64,000 nt of DNA from Streptomyces geranii (GTDB lineage: Bacteria; Actinomycetota; Actinomycetes; Streptomycetales; Streptomycetaceae), in contig NZ_PJME01000039.1 in the NCBI RefSeq assembly GCF_002954775.1, forward strand, positions 31,954-95,953, in the 5' to 3' direction. Both the position numbers and the translations under genes were made by a program. The notes under the pieces are model-generated. The model had not been told where the DNA came from. It made no database searches and saw only the letters and a list, made by a program, of their open reading frames with translations. This document shows positions 1 through 7,691 of the stretch, piece by piece. How positions within the stretch are numbered: the stretch's first letter is position 1; every line of letters starts with the position of its first letter.

Positions 1-509
1 TTCTCGGCGGCCTTGAGCAGCCTGTTCTCCTCGAACTCCTCGTCCTCGTCATCGGTGCGGGCCTCCTGGATGAGCTTCCAGGCGGTCCAGATGAGGAAGG
101 CACCGAAGATGTAGAACACCCATGCGAAGCTCGCGAGGATCGCGGCGCCGGCGGCGATGAATATCGCGCGCAGGACGAGCGCTATGAGGACACCGATGAG
201 GAGCACTCGCTGCTGATACTGCGAGGGCACCGCGAACTTCGCCATGATCAGGACAAAGACGAAGAGGTTGTCGACGCTCAGCGACTTCTCGGTGATGAAG
301 CCCGCGAAGAACTCGCCGGCGGGCTCACCGCCGCTGAAGACGAGCAGTCCCAGGCCGAAGAGTCCGGCCAGGACTATCCAGACGACCGTCCAGATTCCGG
401 CTTCCTTGATTGATACGTCATGGGGCTTGCGCCCGATGAAGAAGTCCACCGCGATCAGTGCGGCGAGACCCACGATTGTCAGGACCCAAAGGGTCACGGA
501 AACATCCAC
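1..509 (-). CDS. TerC family integral membrane protein (partial, C-terminus outside window)
   Basis: This is the N-terminal part of a TerC/Alx-type membrane protein, a family tied to Mn2+ homeostasis and tellurite/stress responses. About 169 residues are visible. They begin VDVSVTLWVLTIVGLAAL, include the family signature EKSLSVDNLFVFVLIM near residues 75-90, and show several hydrophobic segments before an acidic cytoplasmic stretch (TDDEDEEFEEN). The GTG start at 509 is chosen because GGAGG lies five bases upstream and the leader resembles an yybP-ykoY riboswitch, a usual partner of TerC genes. The reading frame leaves the window at base 1. Family assignment is firm; the metal role is inferred from family and leader. 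Confidence 0.93.
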   Translation of the reverse strand, partial: MDVSVTLWVLTIVGLAALIAVDFFIGRKPHDVSIKEAGIWTVVWIVLAGLFGLGLLVFSGGEPAGEFFAGFITEKSLSVDNLFVFVLIMAKFAVPSQYQQRVLLIGVLIALVLRAIFIAAGAAILASFAWVFYIFGAFLIWTAWKLIQEARTDDEDEEFEENRLLKAAE

Positions 510-514
510 TGCGC

Positions 515-690
515 CTCCGGCAGTACGTAACGGCAAATTTCAGCGTCGTCGCTACCGGAGGTCTCTTCCACCCGCGACAGCCCGGCTCCTTCACGCGCCC
601 GGTTGCCTGCGGGCCGACGCCCCGGGATCTGGATTGATCCGTATTGACGGGTACGCCGCAGCAGGTAGGGAGTACTCCCCTCCGTGGGGA
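515..690 (-). ncRNA. Probable yybP-ykoY (Mn2+-sensing) riboswitch in the terC leader
   Basis: The leader upstream of terC, read on the minus strand, contains GGGGAGTA (680-673), the hallmark 5' element of the yybP-ykoY class. A structured segment follows with CGTACCCGTCAATACGG, a GCGTCGGCC stretch and GTGGAAGAGACCTCC, before the GGAGG ribosome site. A -10-like TATTGT (698-693) would start the RNA near 686, giving a leader of about 175 nt. TerC genes are classic targets of this Mn2+ riboswitch. Recognition is by eye, without a covariance search, so the boundaries are approximate. Confidence 0.72.
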
Positions 691-795
691 AAACAATACC
701 CCAATCACCAAGGAAAGGTAAAGAGATTGGTAAAAGAAAAACCAAATACGCAGGTCAGGTGGCTTTACTGATGCTTGGTGAAGCGCTCGCGGGCG

Positions 796-2883
796 TCAGC
801 GGTTCCATGAGCGGCGGGCCGCCGCGACCTGGTCGAGCACCTGCTGGAGCACCTGGCTGCCGTGCGGCACGGCCAACGGCTCGTACGTCCACGCATGGCC
901 GACCCACGGGTCGGCGAGGTGGTCGTCGGGCACCGGGGTGAGTCGCATGAGCGAACGCCAGAGCGGGTCGAGCAACGGCCCGTAGGCGGCGGCGTCCTCG
1001 CGGTCGGCGACCATCATCAGGTGGACGCCGACGGCCGGGCCCTCATCCGCGAGATAGCGCAGCCGGGTCACCGCCCGGTCGTCGAAACCGTGCGGGAAGT
1101 CATTGACGATCAGCAGCTGCTGAGCCGTGTCGAGGTCGGGCGGTAGCGAGTCGGCCGCACCGGCGCGCAGCGCCATCTGCACCAGGTCGACGCGCTGGGT
1201 CAGCCGCCCCAGGACGTCCGCGACACCGGCGGCCCCGGCCGCGGGCGGACCCGCGAGCACACCGGCCCGCACGAGCGGCGCGAGGGAGAGGGCGCCCGCG
1301 CCTGCCGGGTCGATGACATGCACGGCGAACTCGCCCGCCGGATGGACGGCCAGCAGCCGCGCCGCATGCGTCACCGCCGTGTCCATGGCGAGCCGGCGCA
1401 GCTCGCCGGAGTCGACGACCGAGCCGTCGAGCGACTCGCCGCCGCTGTCGATCCACAGCCCGCGCTCCAGCGGCAGCCGGACGAGCATCGGGATGTTGAG
1501 GGCGACGCTCTCGGGCAGCCGCAGGTCGCCCAGCCGCAGCGCCATGGGCATCTCCATCGGCACCCGGTAGCCGTGCCAGACGGGGCTGTCCCAGCGCGCG
1601 TACGCCAGGGGCAGCGCGGGCTCGACGACCTCGGCCTCGGCGATGAGCTGGGCGAGGTCGCGGTCGAGGGCGGCGCGGGCCTGGTCGACGAGCTGGGAGT
1701 GCTTGGCGCGGGCCGCTTCCCGGGCGCCGTCGCCCGGGCCGCCGAGCCGGTTGCGGGGATCGGCGAGCGCCCTGTCGATCTCCTGTTCCAGGCGTGAGTC
1801 GGCGAAGTCCACGGCGCTGCGGTAGGCGGCGACGGTTCTCGCCAGGTCCTCGAACATGCCCCAGACCTGGTTGTAGAGCCGCTCGTCCATCGACCAGCCG
1901 GTCGCGTCGCCCGCGACCGGCCGCGCGGGCTGTCCGGGCCGGGCCGGGGGCGCGGTCGGCGGTGCCGGGGGCGGAGCGGCCGTACGGCGGCCGGGATGGC
2001 TGTAGTCGACCGGGCCGCCGGTGGTGGAGGTTCCCGGCGGCGCGGCTTCCCCGGCGCGGCCCGCCGGAGGCGAGACGTCAGGTCGGCCGGCCTGTGCCGG
2101 GGTGTTCTGGGCGCCCTCGGCTCCGTACGGCGACGAGGGCTGGGCGGGGGCAGGACCGCCCTGGCCGCCCTGGACCACGGAAGGGGCCTGGTCCGAGGTG
2201 CCGGGAGCCGGGGTGTCCTGGGGTCCCTGAGCCGTGTACGGCGACGCGGACTGTGCGGGTGCCGGGGATGCCGTCCGGCGGGTGCGGTCGCTGTCCGGTG
2301 TGCGGGGCGGCGGGGGTGCCACCGAGCGGGAGTGGGCCCGGGACACCGCCTCGTTTATGGTGTCCGCGAGGCTGCGGGCCTCGGGCAGTCCCTGGTCGGC
2401 GAGGAGTTCGGCGAGGCCGCCGGCGTATCCCTGGCCGATGGCGCGCACCTTCCAGGCGTCCTGCCTGCGGTACAGCTCCAGGGCTACCACGGCCGACTCG
2501 GCCTCCAGGCCGGTGATCGTGTAGCTGGCGACCTCGGTGCCGTCGAGACCGGTGACGGCGACGAAGGGGGCGGCCACGGCGCCGAAGTGGACCGGGCCAC
2601 CCACACCGGACGGCAGTGCGAGCAGCACGCTGACCCGGTGCACGGAGTCCGGCATGGCGCCCAGGTCGACGGCGAGCCGGTGGTCGGCGGCGGCCTGCCT
2701 GGAGACCTCAAGGCCGGGGAGCGTGGGGGCACCGGGGTGGGCGACCCACTCGACGCCGTGGACCTTGCCCCGCTCGTCGCCGATCGTGGCCCCCGCCACG
2801 ATCGGCGCACCGGCCGAGATCCGCACTTCCAGGTGAACCTGGGAGAGCGGATGGTTCTGCCCCCGGACCAGCTCGGCCGTCAT
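796..2883 (-). CDS. TerD-domain protein with Pro-rich linker and FtsK-like C-terminal domain
   Basis: A 695-residue protein in three parts. Residues 1 to about 190 are a divergent TerD (calcium-binding stress protein) domain. Residues about 195-340 are a Pro/Ala/Gln-rich low-complexity linker. The rest (from MDERLYNQVWGMFEDL) has a coiled segment followed by an alpha/beta region (GLWIDSGGESLD, FAVHVIDPAGAGALSL, QQLLIVNDFPHGFDD, VGVHLMMVADREDAA) whose layout recalls the FtsK/HerA ATPase fold. I see no intact GxxGxGK[ST] Walker A, so it is probably catalytically dead or non-canonical. It lies 52 bases downstream of the second terD gene on the same strand and probably shares its transcript. The TerD part is secure; the FtsK-like call is an inference from pattern. 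Confidence 0.82.
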   Translation of the reverse strand: MTAELVRGQNHPLSQVHLEVRISAGAPIVAGATIGDERGKVHGVEWVAHPGAPTLPGLEVSRQAAADHRLAVDLGAMPDSVHRVSVLLALPSGVGGPVHFGAVAAPFVAVTGLDGTEVASYTITGLEAESAVVALELYRRQDAWKVRAIGQGYAGGLAELLADQGLPEARSLADTINEAVSRAHSRSVAPPPPRTPDSDRTRRTASPAPAQSASPYTAQGPQDTPAPGTSDQAPSVVQGGQGGPAPAQPSSPYGAEGAQNTPAQAGRPDVSPPAGRAGEAAPPGTSTTGGPVDYSHPGRRTAAPPPAPPTAPPARPGQPARPVAGDATGWSMDERLYNQVWGMFEDLARTVAAYRSAVDFADSRLEQEIDRALADPRNRLGGPGDGAREAARAKHSQLVDQARAALDRDLAQLIAEAEVVEPALPLAYARWDSPVWHGYRVPMEMPMALRLGDLRLPESVALNIPMLVRLPLERGLWIDSGGESLDGSVVDSGELRRLAMDTAVTHAARLLAVHPAGEFAVHVIDPAGAGALSLAPLVRAGVLAGPPAAGAAGVADVLGRLTQRVDLVQMALRAGAADSLPPDLDTAQQLLIVNDFPHGFDDRAVTRLRYLADEGPAVGVHLMMVADREDAAAYGPLLDPLWRSLMRLTPVPDDHLADPWVGHAWTYEPLAVPHGSQVLQQVLDQVAAARRSWNR

Positions 2884-2935
2884 CGCCTTCGTCCCCCCGT
2901 GTCGTTCTCTTGCTTCCGTGGGCCGCCCGGCCCGG

Positions 2936-3547
2936 CTACAGGTGCGGCAGGATCGCCGGCATCAGGTCCTGGAAGGTGCGGCCGTTGGCCGGGGTGCCGA
3001 GGGCCGTCATCCGCCAGCCCGCGCCCACACGGTGCACCTTCGCCATGATCTGAGCCGTGTACTGGCCGCCGCCGTCCAGCGTGTAGCGGGCGAGTTCGTC
3101 GCCGTTGGCCTCGTCGACCAGTCGGCAGAACGCGTTCTGCACCTCCTGGAAGGTCTGGCCCGTGAAGGAGTTCACGGTGAAGACGATCTGGTCGATGTGC
3201 ACCGGCACCCGCGGCAGATCGACGAGGATCGCCTCGTCGTCACCGCCCTGGCCGACACCGCCGACGAGGTTGTCACCGGTGTGCCGCACGGAGCCGTCGT
3301 CGCTCACGAGGTGGCGGAAGAACACGACGTCGACGGGCTGCTTGTCGGCGAAGAGCACGGCGGAGGCATCGAGGTCGATCTCCCGTGTACGCGAGCCGAA
3401 CAGGCCGCGGCGGGGAGCCGCCTGCCAGCCGAGGCCCATGCGCACCGCGGTCAGGGTGCCCCCGTCACTCTTCTGCAGGTTGATGCCCTGACCCTTGGTC
3501 AGATTGACGCTGCCACCAGGCGTGCCGCCCTTGGATACGTCCACCAC
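2936..3547 (-). CDS. TerD family protein
   Basis: A stand-alone TerD/CABP-type protein of 203 residues. It begins with the family opening VNLTKGQGINLQK and contains GLGWQ, the Ca2+-binding style segment DLDASAVLF and GDNLVGGVGQGGDDEAILVD. TerD proteins bind Ca2+ and act in cytoplasmic stress-response complexes with TerC. Tandem GTG codons at 3547 and 3544 follow a GAGAGGGGAAC ribosome site. A longer in-frame start at 3622 is rejected because it adds an Arg-rich non-homologous extension and lies upstream of the likely transcription start. A DNA-damage-type promoter sits about 60 bases upstream. The gene precedes the TerD-FtsK-like gene and probably forms an operon with it. Confidence 0.92.
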   Translation of the reverse strand: MVDVSKGGTPGGSVNLTKGQGINLQKSDGGTLTAVRMGLGWQAAPRRGLFGSRTREIDLDASAVLFADKQPVDVVFFRHLVSDDGSVRHTGDNLVGGVGQGGDDEAILVDLPRVPVHIDQIVFTVNSFTGQTFQEVQNAFCRLVDEANGDELARYTLDGGGQYTAQIMAKVHRVGAGWRMTALGTPANGRTFQDLMPAILPHL

Positions 3548-3605
3548 GCGCTGTTCCCCTCTCGAACCGAATCCCCTGTTGCCGCGGGGTCCGCGGATGA
3601 CGTGA

Positions 3606-3628
3606 ACCCTACGCAGGGGCACTGACAG
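3606..3628 (-). promoter_or_regulatory. RecA-NDp/PafBC-type promoter of terD
   Basis: On the minus strand CTGTCAGTG (3628-3620) is followed after exactly eight bases by TAGGGT (3611-3606). This matches the actinobacterial DNA-damage promoter TTGTCRGTG-N8-TANNNT at all but the first base. Transcription would start near 3599, giving a leader of about 50 nt before the GTG at 3547. Confidence 0.65.
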
Positions 3629-3684
3629 TGCCGAAGCCTCGGGCGCACTTTGTGTCGGTCTTGCAACACTGCGCGTACGTACGG

Positions 3685-5823
3685 TCAGGCCAGGCCCGCC
3701 TCCTTCATCTGCCGCAGTTCCTTCTTCATCTCCGACACCTCGTCGCGCAACCGGGCGGCGACCTCGAACTGGAGGTCGGCCGCGGCGGCGCGCATCCGTG
3801 CCGTCATCTCCTCGATCTGGCCGGCGAGTTCGGCCGCGGGGCGGTCGGTCGGCACCGTCTCCCCGGCCTTGCCCTTGCCCGCCCTGGCGCCCTTGGCCGC
3901 CTTGCCGCCGAGCGAGGGCACCGGGGCCTTGGCGCCCTTGCCGTCCTTCGACTTGCGGTAGCCCGAGCCGAGGAGCTGTTCGGTGTCGACGTCCTCGCGG
4001 GCGATCTGCGCGACGATGTCGTTGATCTTCTTGCGGAGGGGCTGCGGGTCGATGCCCTTCTCCTTGTTGTACGCGACCTGCTTCTCCCGGCGGCGGTTGG
4101 TCTCCTCGATGGCCCTCTCCATCGACGGGGTGATCCTGTCCGCGTACATATGGACCTGGCCTGAGACGTTGCGCGCCGCGCGGCCGATGGTCTGGATGAG
4201 GGAGGTCCCGGAGCGCAGGAAGCCCTCCTTGTCGGCGTCGAGGATCGACACCAGGGACACCTCGGGAAGGTCGAGGCCCTCCCGAAGGAGGTTGATGCCG
4301 ACCAGGACGTCGAAATCGCCGGCGCGCAGCTCACGCAGCAGCTCGACCCGGCGCAGGGTGTCGACGTCGCTGTGCAGATAGCGGACCTGGATGCCCAGTT
4401 CCAGGAAGTAGTCGGTGAGGTCCTCGGCCATCTTCTTGGTGAGCGTGGTGACCAGGACGCGTTCGTCCTTCTCGGCGCGGGTGCGGATCTCGTGGACCAG
4501 GTCGTCGATCTGGCCCTCGGTGGGCTTGACGACGACCTCGGGGTCGATGAGGCCGGTGGGGCGGATGATCTGCTCGACGTAGCCGTCGCCGCGCGACAGC
4601 TCGTACTTGCCGGGGGTCGCCGAGAGGTACACGGTCTGGCCGATGCGCTTCTGGAACTCCTCCCATTTCAGGGGGCGGTTGTCCAGTGCGGAGGGCAGCC
4701 GGAAGCCGTGGTCGACGAGGGTGCGCTTGCGGGACGCGTCGCCCTCGTACATGGCGCCGATCTGCGGGACCGTGTTGTGCGACTCGTCGATGACGAGCAG
4801 GAAGTCGTCCGGGAAGTAGTCGATCAGGGTGTTCGGCGGGGAGCCGGGGAGGCGGCCGTCGAAGTGCATCGAGTAGTTCTCGACACCGGAGCAGGAGCCG
4901 ATCTGGCGGAGCATCTCCAGGTCGTACGTCGTCCGCATCCGCAGGCGCTGGGCCTCCAGGAGCTTGCTCTGCTTCTCCAGCTCGGTGAGGCGCTCGCCGA
5001 GCTCCTTCTCGATGTCGTTGACGGCCCGCTCCATGCGCTCGGGACCTGCCACGTAGTGGGTGGCCGGGAAGACGTACGTGTGCTGGTCCTCACTGATGAT
5101 CTCGCCGGTGAGCGGGTGGAGGGTGGAGAGGGCCTCGATCTCGTCGCCGAACATCTCGATGCGGACGGCGAGTTCCTCGTAGACCGGGAAGATCTCGATG
5201 GTGTCGCCGCGCACGCGGAAGGTGCCGCGGGTGAAGGCCAGGTCGTTGCGCGTGTACTGGATGTCGACGAAGCGGCGCAGCAGCTGGTCGCGGTCGATCT
5301 CCTCGCCGACCTTGAGGGGGACCATCCGGTCCACGTACTCCTGTGGAGTACCGAGGCCGTAGATGCAGGACACGGAGGCGACCACGATGACGTCCCGCCG
5401 GGTGAGCAGCGAGTTGGTCGCGGAGTGGCGCAGGCGTTCGACCTCCTCGTTGATCGAGGAGTCCTTCTCGATGTAGGTGTCCGACTGGGGGACGTACGCC
5501 TCGGGCTGGTAGTAGTCGTAGTACGAGACGAAGTATTCGACGGCGTTGTTCGGGAGGAGTTCCCGGAACTCGTTCGCCAGCTGGGCGGCCAGGGTCTTGT
5601 TCGGCGCCATGACGAGGGTGGGGCGCTGGAGCTTCTCGATCATCCACGCGGTGGTGGCGGACTTGCCGGTGCCGGTCGCGCCGAGGAGCACGACGTCCTT
5701 CTCACCTGCTTCGATGCGCCGAGCCAGCTCGGCGATGGCCGCGGGCTGGTCGCCGCTCGGCTGGTAGGGGCTGACGACCTCGAAGGGCGCCACCGTGCGT
5801 TCGATCTTGGAAACTGGCCGCAT
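3685..5823 (-). CDS. uvrB: Excinuclease ABC subunit B (UvrB)
   Basis: The DNA-damage-verifying helicase-like subunit of nucleotide excision repair, 712 residues. Visible elements are Walker A GATGTGKS (about 48-55), the beta-hairpin region with YYDYYQPEAYVPQ, the DEAD-like VIDESHN box, the helicase segment QTIGRAARN, and a C-terminal UVR motif (FEVAARLRDEVSEMKKELRQM) that contacts UvrC. The ATG at 5823 (MRPVSKIERT) is preferred to an in-frame start at 5853 because the -10 box TACGGT ends seven bases before it, which implies a leaderless mRNA. Its promoter matches the PafBC/RecA-NDp DNA-damage class. The identification is certain. Confidence 0.98.
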   Translation of the reverse strand: MRPVSKIERTVAPFEVVSPYQPSGDQPAAIAELARRIEAGEKDVVLLGATGTGKSATTAWMIEKLQRPTLVMAPNKTLAAQLANEFRELLPNNAVEYFVSYYDYYQPEAYVPQSDTYIEKDSSINEEVERLRHSATNSLLTRRDVIVVASVSCIYGLGTPQEYVDRMVPLKVGEEIDRDQLLRRFVDIQYTRNDLAFTRGTFRVRGDTIEIFPVYEELAVRIEMFGDEIEALSTLHPLTGEIISEDQHTYVFPATHYVAGPERMERAVNDIEKELGERLTELEKQSKLLEAQRLRMRTTYDLEMLRQIGSCSGVENYSMHFDGRLPGSPPNTLIDYFPDDFLLVIDESHNTVPQIGAMYEGDASRKRTLVDHGFRLPSALDNRPLKWEEFQKRIGQTVYLSATPGKYELSRGDGYVEQIIRPTGLIDPEVVVKPTEGQIDDLVHEIRTRAEKDERVLVTTLTKKMAEDLTDYFLELGIQVRYLHSDVDTLRRVELLRELRAGDFDVLVGINLLREGLDLPEVSLVSILDADKEGFLRSGTSLIQTIGRAARNVSGQVHMYADRITPSMERAIEETNRRREKQVAYNKEKGIDPQPLRKKINDIVAQIAREDVDTEQLLGSGYRKSKDGKGAKAPVPSLGGKAAKGARAGKGKAGETVPTDRPAAELAGQIEEMTARMRAAAADLQFEVAARLRDEVSEMKKELRQMKEAGLA

Positions 5824-5830
5824 GGCATCA

Positions 5831-5853
5831 ACCGTACGGCCACCCACTGACAA
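5831..5853 (-). promoter_or_regulatory. RecA-NDp/PafBC-type promoter of uvrB
   Basis: Minus strand: TTGTCAGTGG (5853-5844), then TACGGT (5836-5831), with the canonical eight bases between GTG and TANNNT. The ATG of uvrB begins eight positions past the -10 box, so the transcript should be leaderless. uvrB is an established member of this DNA-damage regulon in mycobacteria. Confidence 0.85.
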
Positions 5854-5863
5854 CGGGTCCTGA

Positions 5864-6730
5864 TCAGCGGTTCTGCGGGGTGCGGGAGCCGCGGTGGCCG
5901 TGCTGCCGGCCGGCCTGCGGCGGGGTCCGTCGGCCGGGGTGCGGGACGGCGGGGTGGGCCGGGATGCCCGGCTTGTTGTCGGCGGGGCGCCGGTCGGGCT
6001 TGCCCATGACCGTCATCGGGTCGAACACCACGACGACTCCGGCCAGCAGGAGGAAGGCCAGCGGGCCGACCATCAGGGGGGCCAGCAGGGTCGCGGGCGA
6101 GTCGCCGGCCGGGCTGCCGGACGAGATGTGGACGTGGACCCGCAGGGCGGCCATGCCCGTGTAGTGCATGCCGCTGACGGCGAGTCCCATGACGAGGCTG
6201 GCGCCCACGCTCCACAGGAAGCCGCGGATCTGCCCGGCGGCCCACAGGGCGGCGGTGGCGGCCACGACGGCTATCACGACCGAGGCGGCGACGGTGAGGG
6301 TGTTGTACTCCAGCTTTCCGTTGAGGCGCATTCCGGCCATGCCCAGGTAGTGCGCGGACGCTATGCCGAGGCCCGTGATGGTGCCTCCGGTGAACAGTGC
6401 CGTCCCGCTCGCGCCCCGGTAGCCGACGATGAAGATCCCGACGCCGACCATGAGGATGGCGACGCCCAGGCTGGCGAAGGTCAGCCACATGTCGTAGTTG
6501 ACCGGGGTCTCCTTGACCTTGAACCCCATCATCGCGATGAAGTGCATGGTCCAGATGCCGGAGCCGATCGCGGCCGAGCCGAGGGCCAGCCACCCTGGTC
6601 GCCAGGACCGGGCGACCAGCATCGATCTGGTGGTGCAGCGCAGGCCGAGCGCACCGCCGAGGCAGGCCATGAGGTAGGCCACCAGCGGTGTGACGAGTCC
6701 GTAGCTGAAGCCGTCGACCGTGCCCTGCAT
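5864..6730 (-). CDS. MHYT-domain integral membrane sensor protein
   Basis: A 288-residue membrane protein with about seven transmembrane helices and three MHYT-type repeats: WTMHFIAMMGF, SAHYLGMAGM and GMHYTGMAAL. The motif's Met/His side chains are proposed to bind copper or sense O2, CO or NO. Unlike many family members it has no GGDEF/EAL output domain; after the last helix there is only a Pro/His/Arg-rich tail of about 55 residues. The start MQGTVDGFSYG at 6730 has AAGGG upstream; earlier in-frame codons give a non-homologous extension. The stop is 41 bases before uvrB on the same strand, but uvrB has its own promoter. The signal sensed is unknown. Confidence 0.9.
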   Translation of the reverse strand: MQGTVDGFSYGLVTPLVAYLMACLGGALGLRCTTRSMLVARSWRPGWLALGSAAIGSGIWTMHFIAMMGFKVKETPVNYDMWLTFASLGVAILMVGVGIFIVGYRGASGTALFTGGTITGLGIASAHYLGMAGMRLNGKLEYNTLTVAASVVIAVVAATAALWAAGQIRGFLWSVGASLVMGLAVSGMHYTGMAALRVHVHISSGSPAGDSPATLLAPLMVGPLAFLLLAGVVVVFDPMTVMGKPDRRPADNKPGIPAHPAVPHPGRRTPPQAGRQHGHRGSRTPQNR

Positions 6731-7013
6731 GTGCGGCTGCCCTTCCGCCCTGTTGCGTCCCTGAATTCCCTGAAATGCTCCCCCGCCCCAGGACCGGCCA
6801 GCGGTCAGGGTTGTGGCAGAGAGTATGACTGGCTCCGGAGGGGTCGAACGATTTTCCGGCAAAGAAACACGGCCTTGCCCCACTTGTGCGGCAGGAGTGT
6901 GCGGACTCGGGCAACGCCGTTCAATCTGTGTCTGTGTCGCACCTCTTTTTCCGTTGTCCCTCCGCTGTCACTCCCGCACCGTCCGGGCCCGCTCACGGCC
7001 CGCGCGCCGGGCG
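6731..7013. other. Divergent intergenic region between the MHYT gene and ogt
   Basis: The gap holds leader and promoter DNA only. Its right end carries the ogt promoter (7014-7036). The AT-richer stretch around 6845-6960 (for example the run cacctctttttccg) may contain the opposite promoter for the MHYT gene, but I could not assign -10/-35 boxes confidently. No credible small ORF is present. Confidence 0.5.
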
Positions 7014-7036
7014 TTGTCAGTGGCGGGTCGTACGGT
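7014..7036 (+). promoter_or_regulatory. RecA-NDp/PafBC-type promoter of ogt
   Basis: TTGTCAGTGG (7014-7023) is followed by TACGGT (7031-7036), exactly the TTGTCRGTG-N8-TANNNT layout. The ATG at 7044 lies eight positions beyond the -10 box, predicting a leaderless mRNA and supporting that start. Confidence 0.85.
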
Positions 7037-7043
7037 GGGGCGC

Positions 7044-7619
7044 ATGGACAGGCATGGGCGGGACGAGCCGCGGGACCCGGAGAAGCGGCAGCAGGTCGTG
7101 TGGGCGGTCGTCGGCACCGGCATAGGTCCGCTGCTGCTGGCCGCGACGCGCGAGGGCCTGGTGAACGTGGTGTTCCACGCCACCGAACCGGTGCGCGAGA
7201 GGGCTGTCGAGCGGCTCGCCTCGCGGCTGGGCGCGGAGCCCCTGGAGGCACCCGGGTCCCCGCTCCTGGCCGAGGCGATACGCCAGTTCACGGCGTACTT
7301 CGCGGGCGAGCGGCAGGTGTTCGAGCTGCCGCTCGACTGGTCCCTGATCTCCGGCTTCAACCGGCAGGTGCTGCGCGAACTGGCGTCCGGTGTGCCGTTC
7401 GGCGCGGTCGTCGGGTACGGCGATCTGGCCGGGCGGGTCGGTCAGCCCGGCGCGGCCCAGGCGGTGGGCGCGGCGATGGGTGCCAATCCGCTGCCGGTCG
7501 TGGTGCCGTGCCATCGGGTCGTGGAGAGCGGCGGTGGTCTCGGCGGGTTCGGGGGCGGTCTGGAGACCAAGCGGAAGCTGCTCGCGCTCGAAGGGGTGCT
7601 GCCCGAGCCGCTGTTCTAG
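7044..7619 (+). CDS. ogt: Methylated-DNA--[protein]-cysteine S-methyltransferase (Ogt)
   Basis: A suicide repair protein of 191 residues that removes alkyl groups from O6 of guanine. The acceptor site VPCHRVV lies about 35 residues from the C-terminus, preceded by the conserved GxVxxYGxLA-type segment (FGAVVGYGDLAGRVG) and GAAMGANPLP, and followed by GGFGGGLETKRKLLALEG. The ATG at 7044 is chosen because the DNA-damage-type promoter places the transcription start on it. A longer in-frame reading from 6813 would read through that promoter. Having uvrB and ogt side by side, each under the same promoter class, makes this a DNA-repair cluster. Confidence 0.96.
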   Translation: MDRHGRDEPRDPEKRQQVVWAVVGTGIGPLLLAATREGLVNVVFHATEPVRERAVERLASRLGAEPLEAPGSPLLAEAIRQFTAYFAGERQVFELPLDWSLISGFNRQVLRELASGVPFGAVVGYGDLAGRVGQPGAAQAVGAAMGANPLPVVVPCHRVVESGGGLGGFGGGLETKRKLLALEGVLPEPLF

Positions 7620-7691
7620 GAGCGGTTCCGCAGGGGACGGACCGCCGGGGGAAGCACAGGGAAGCAGGGGAAAGCAGGGGGGATCGTACGA

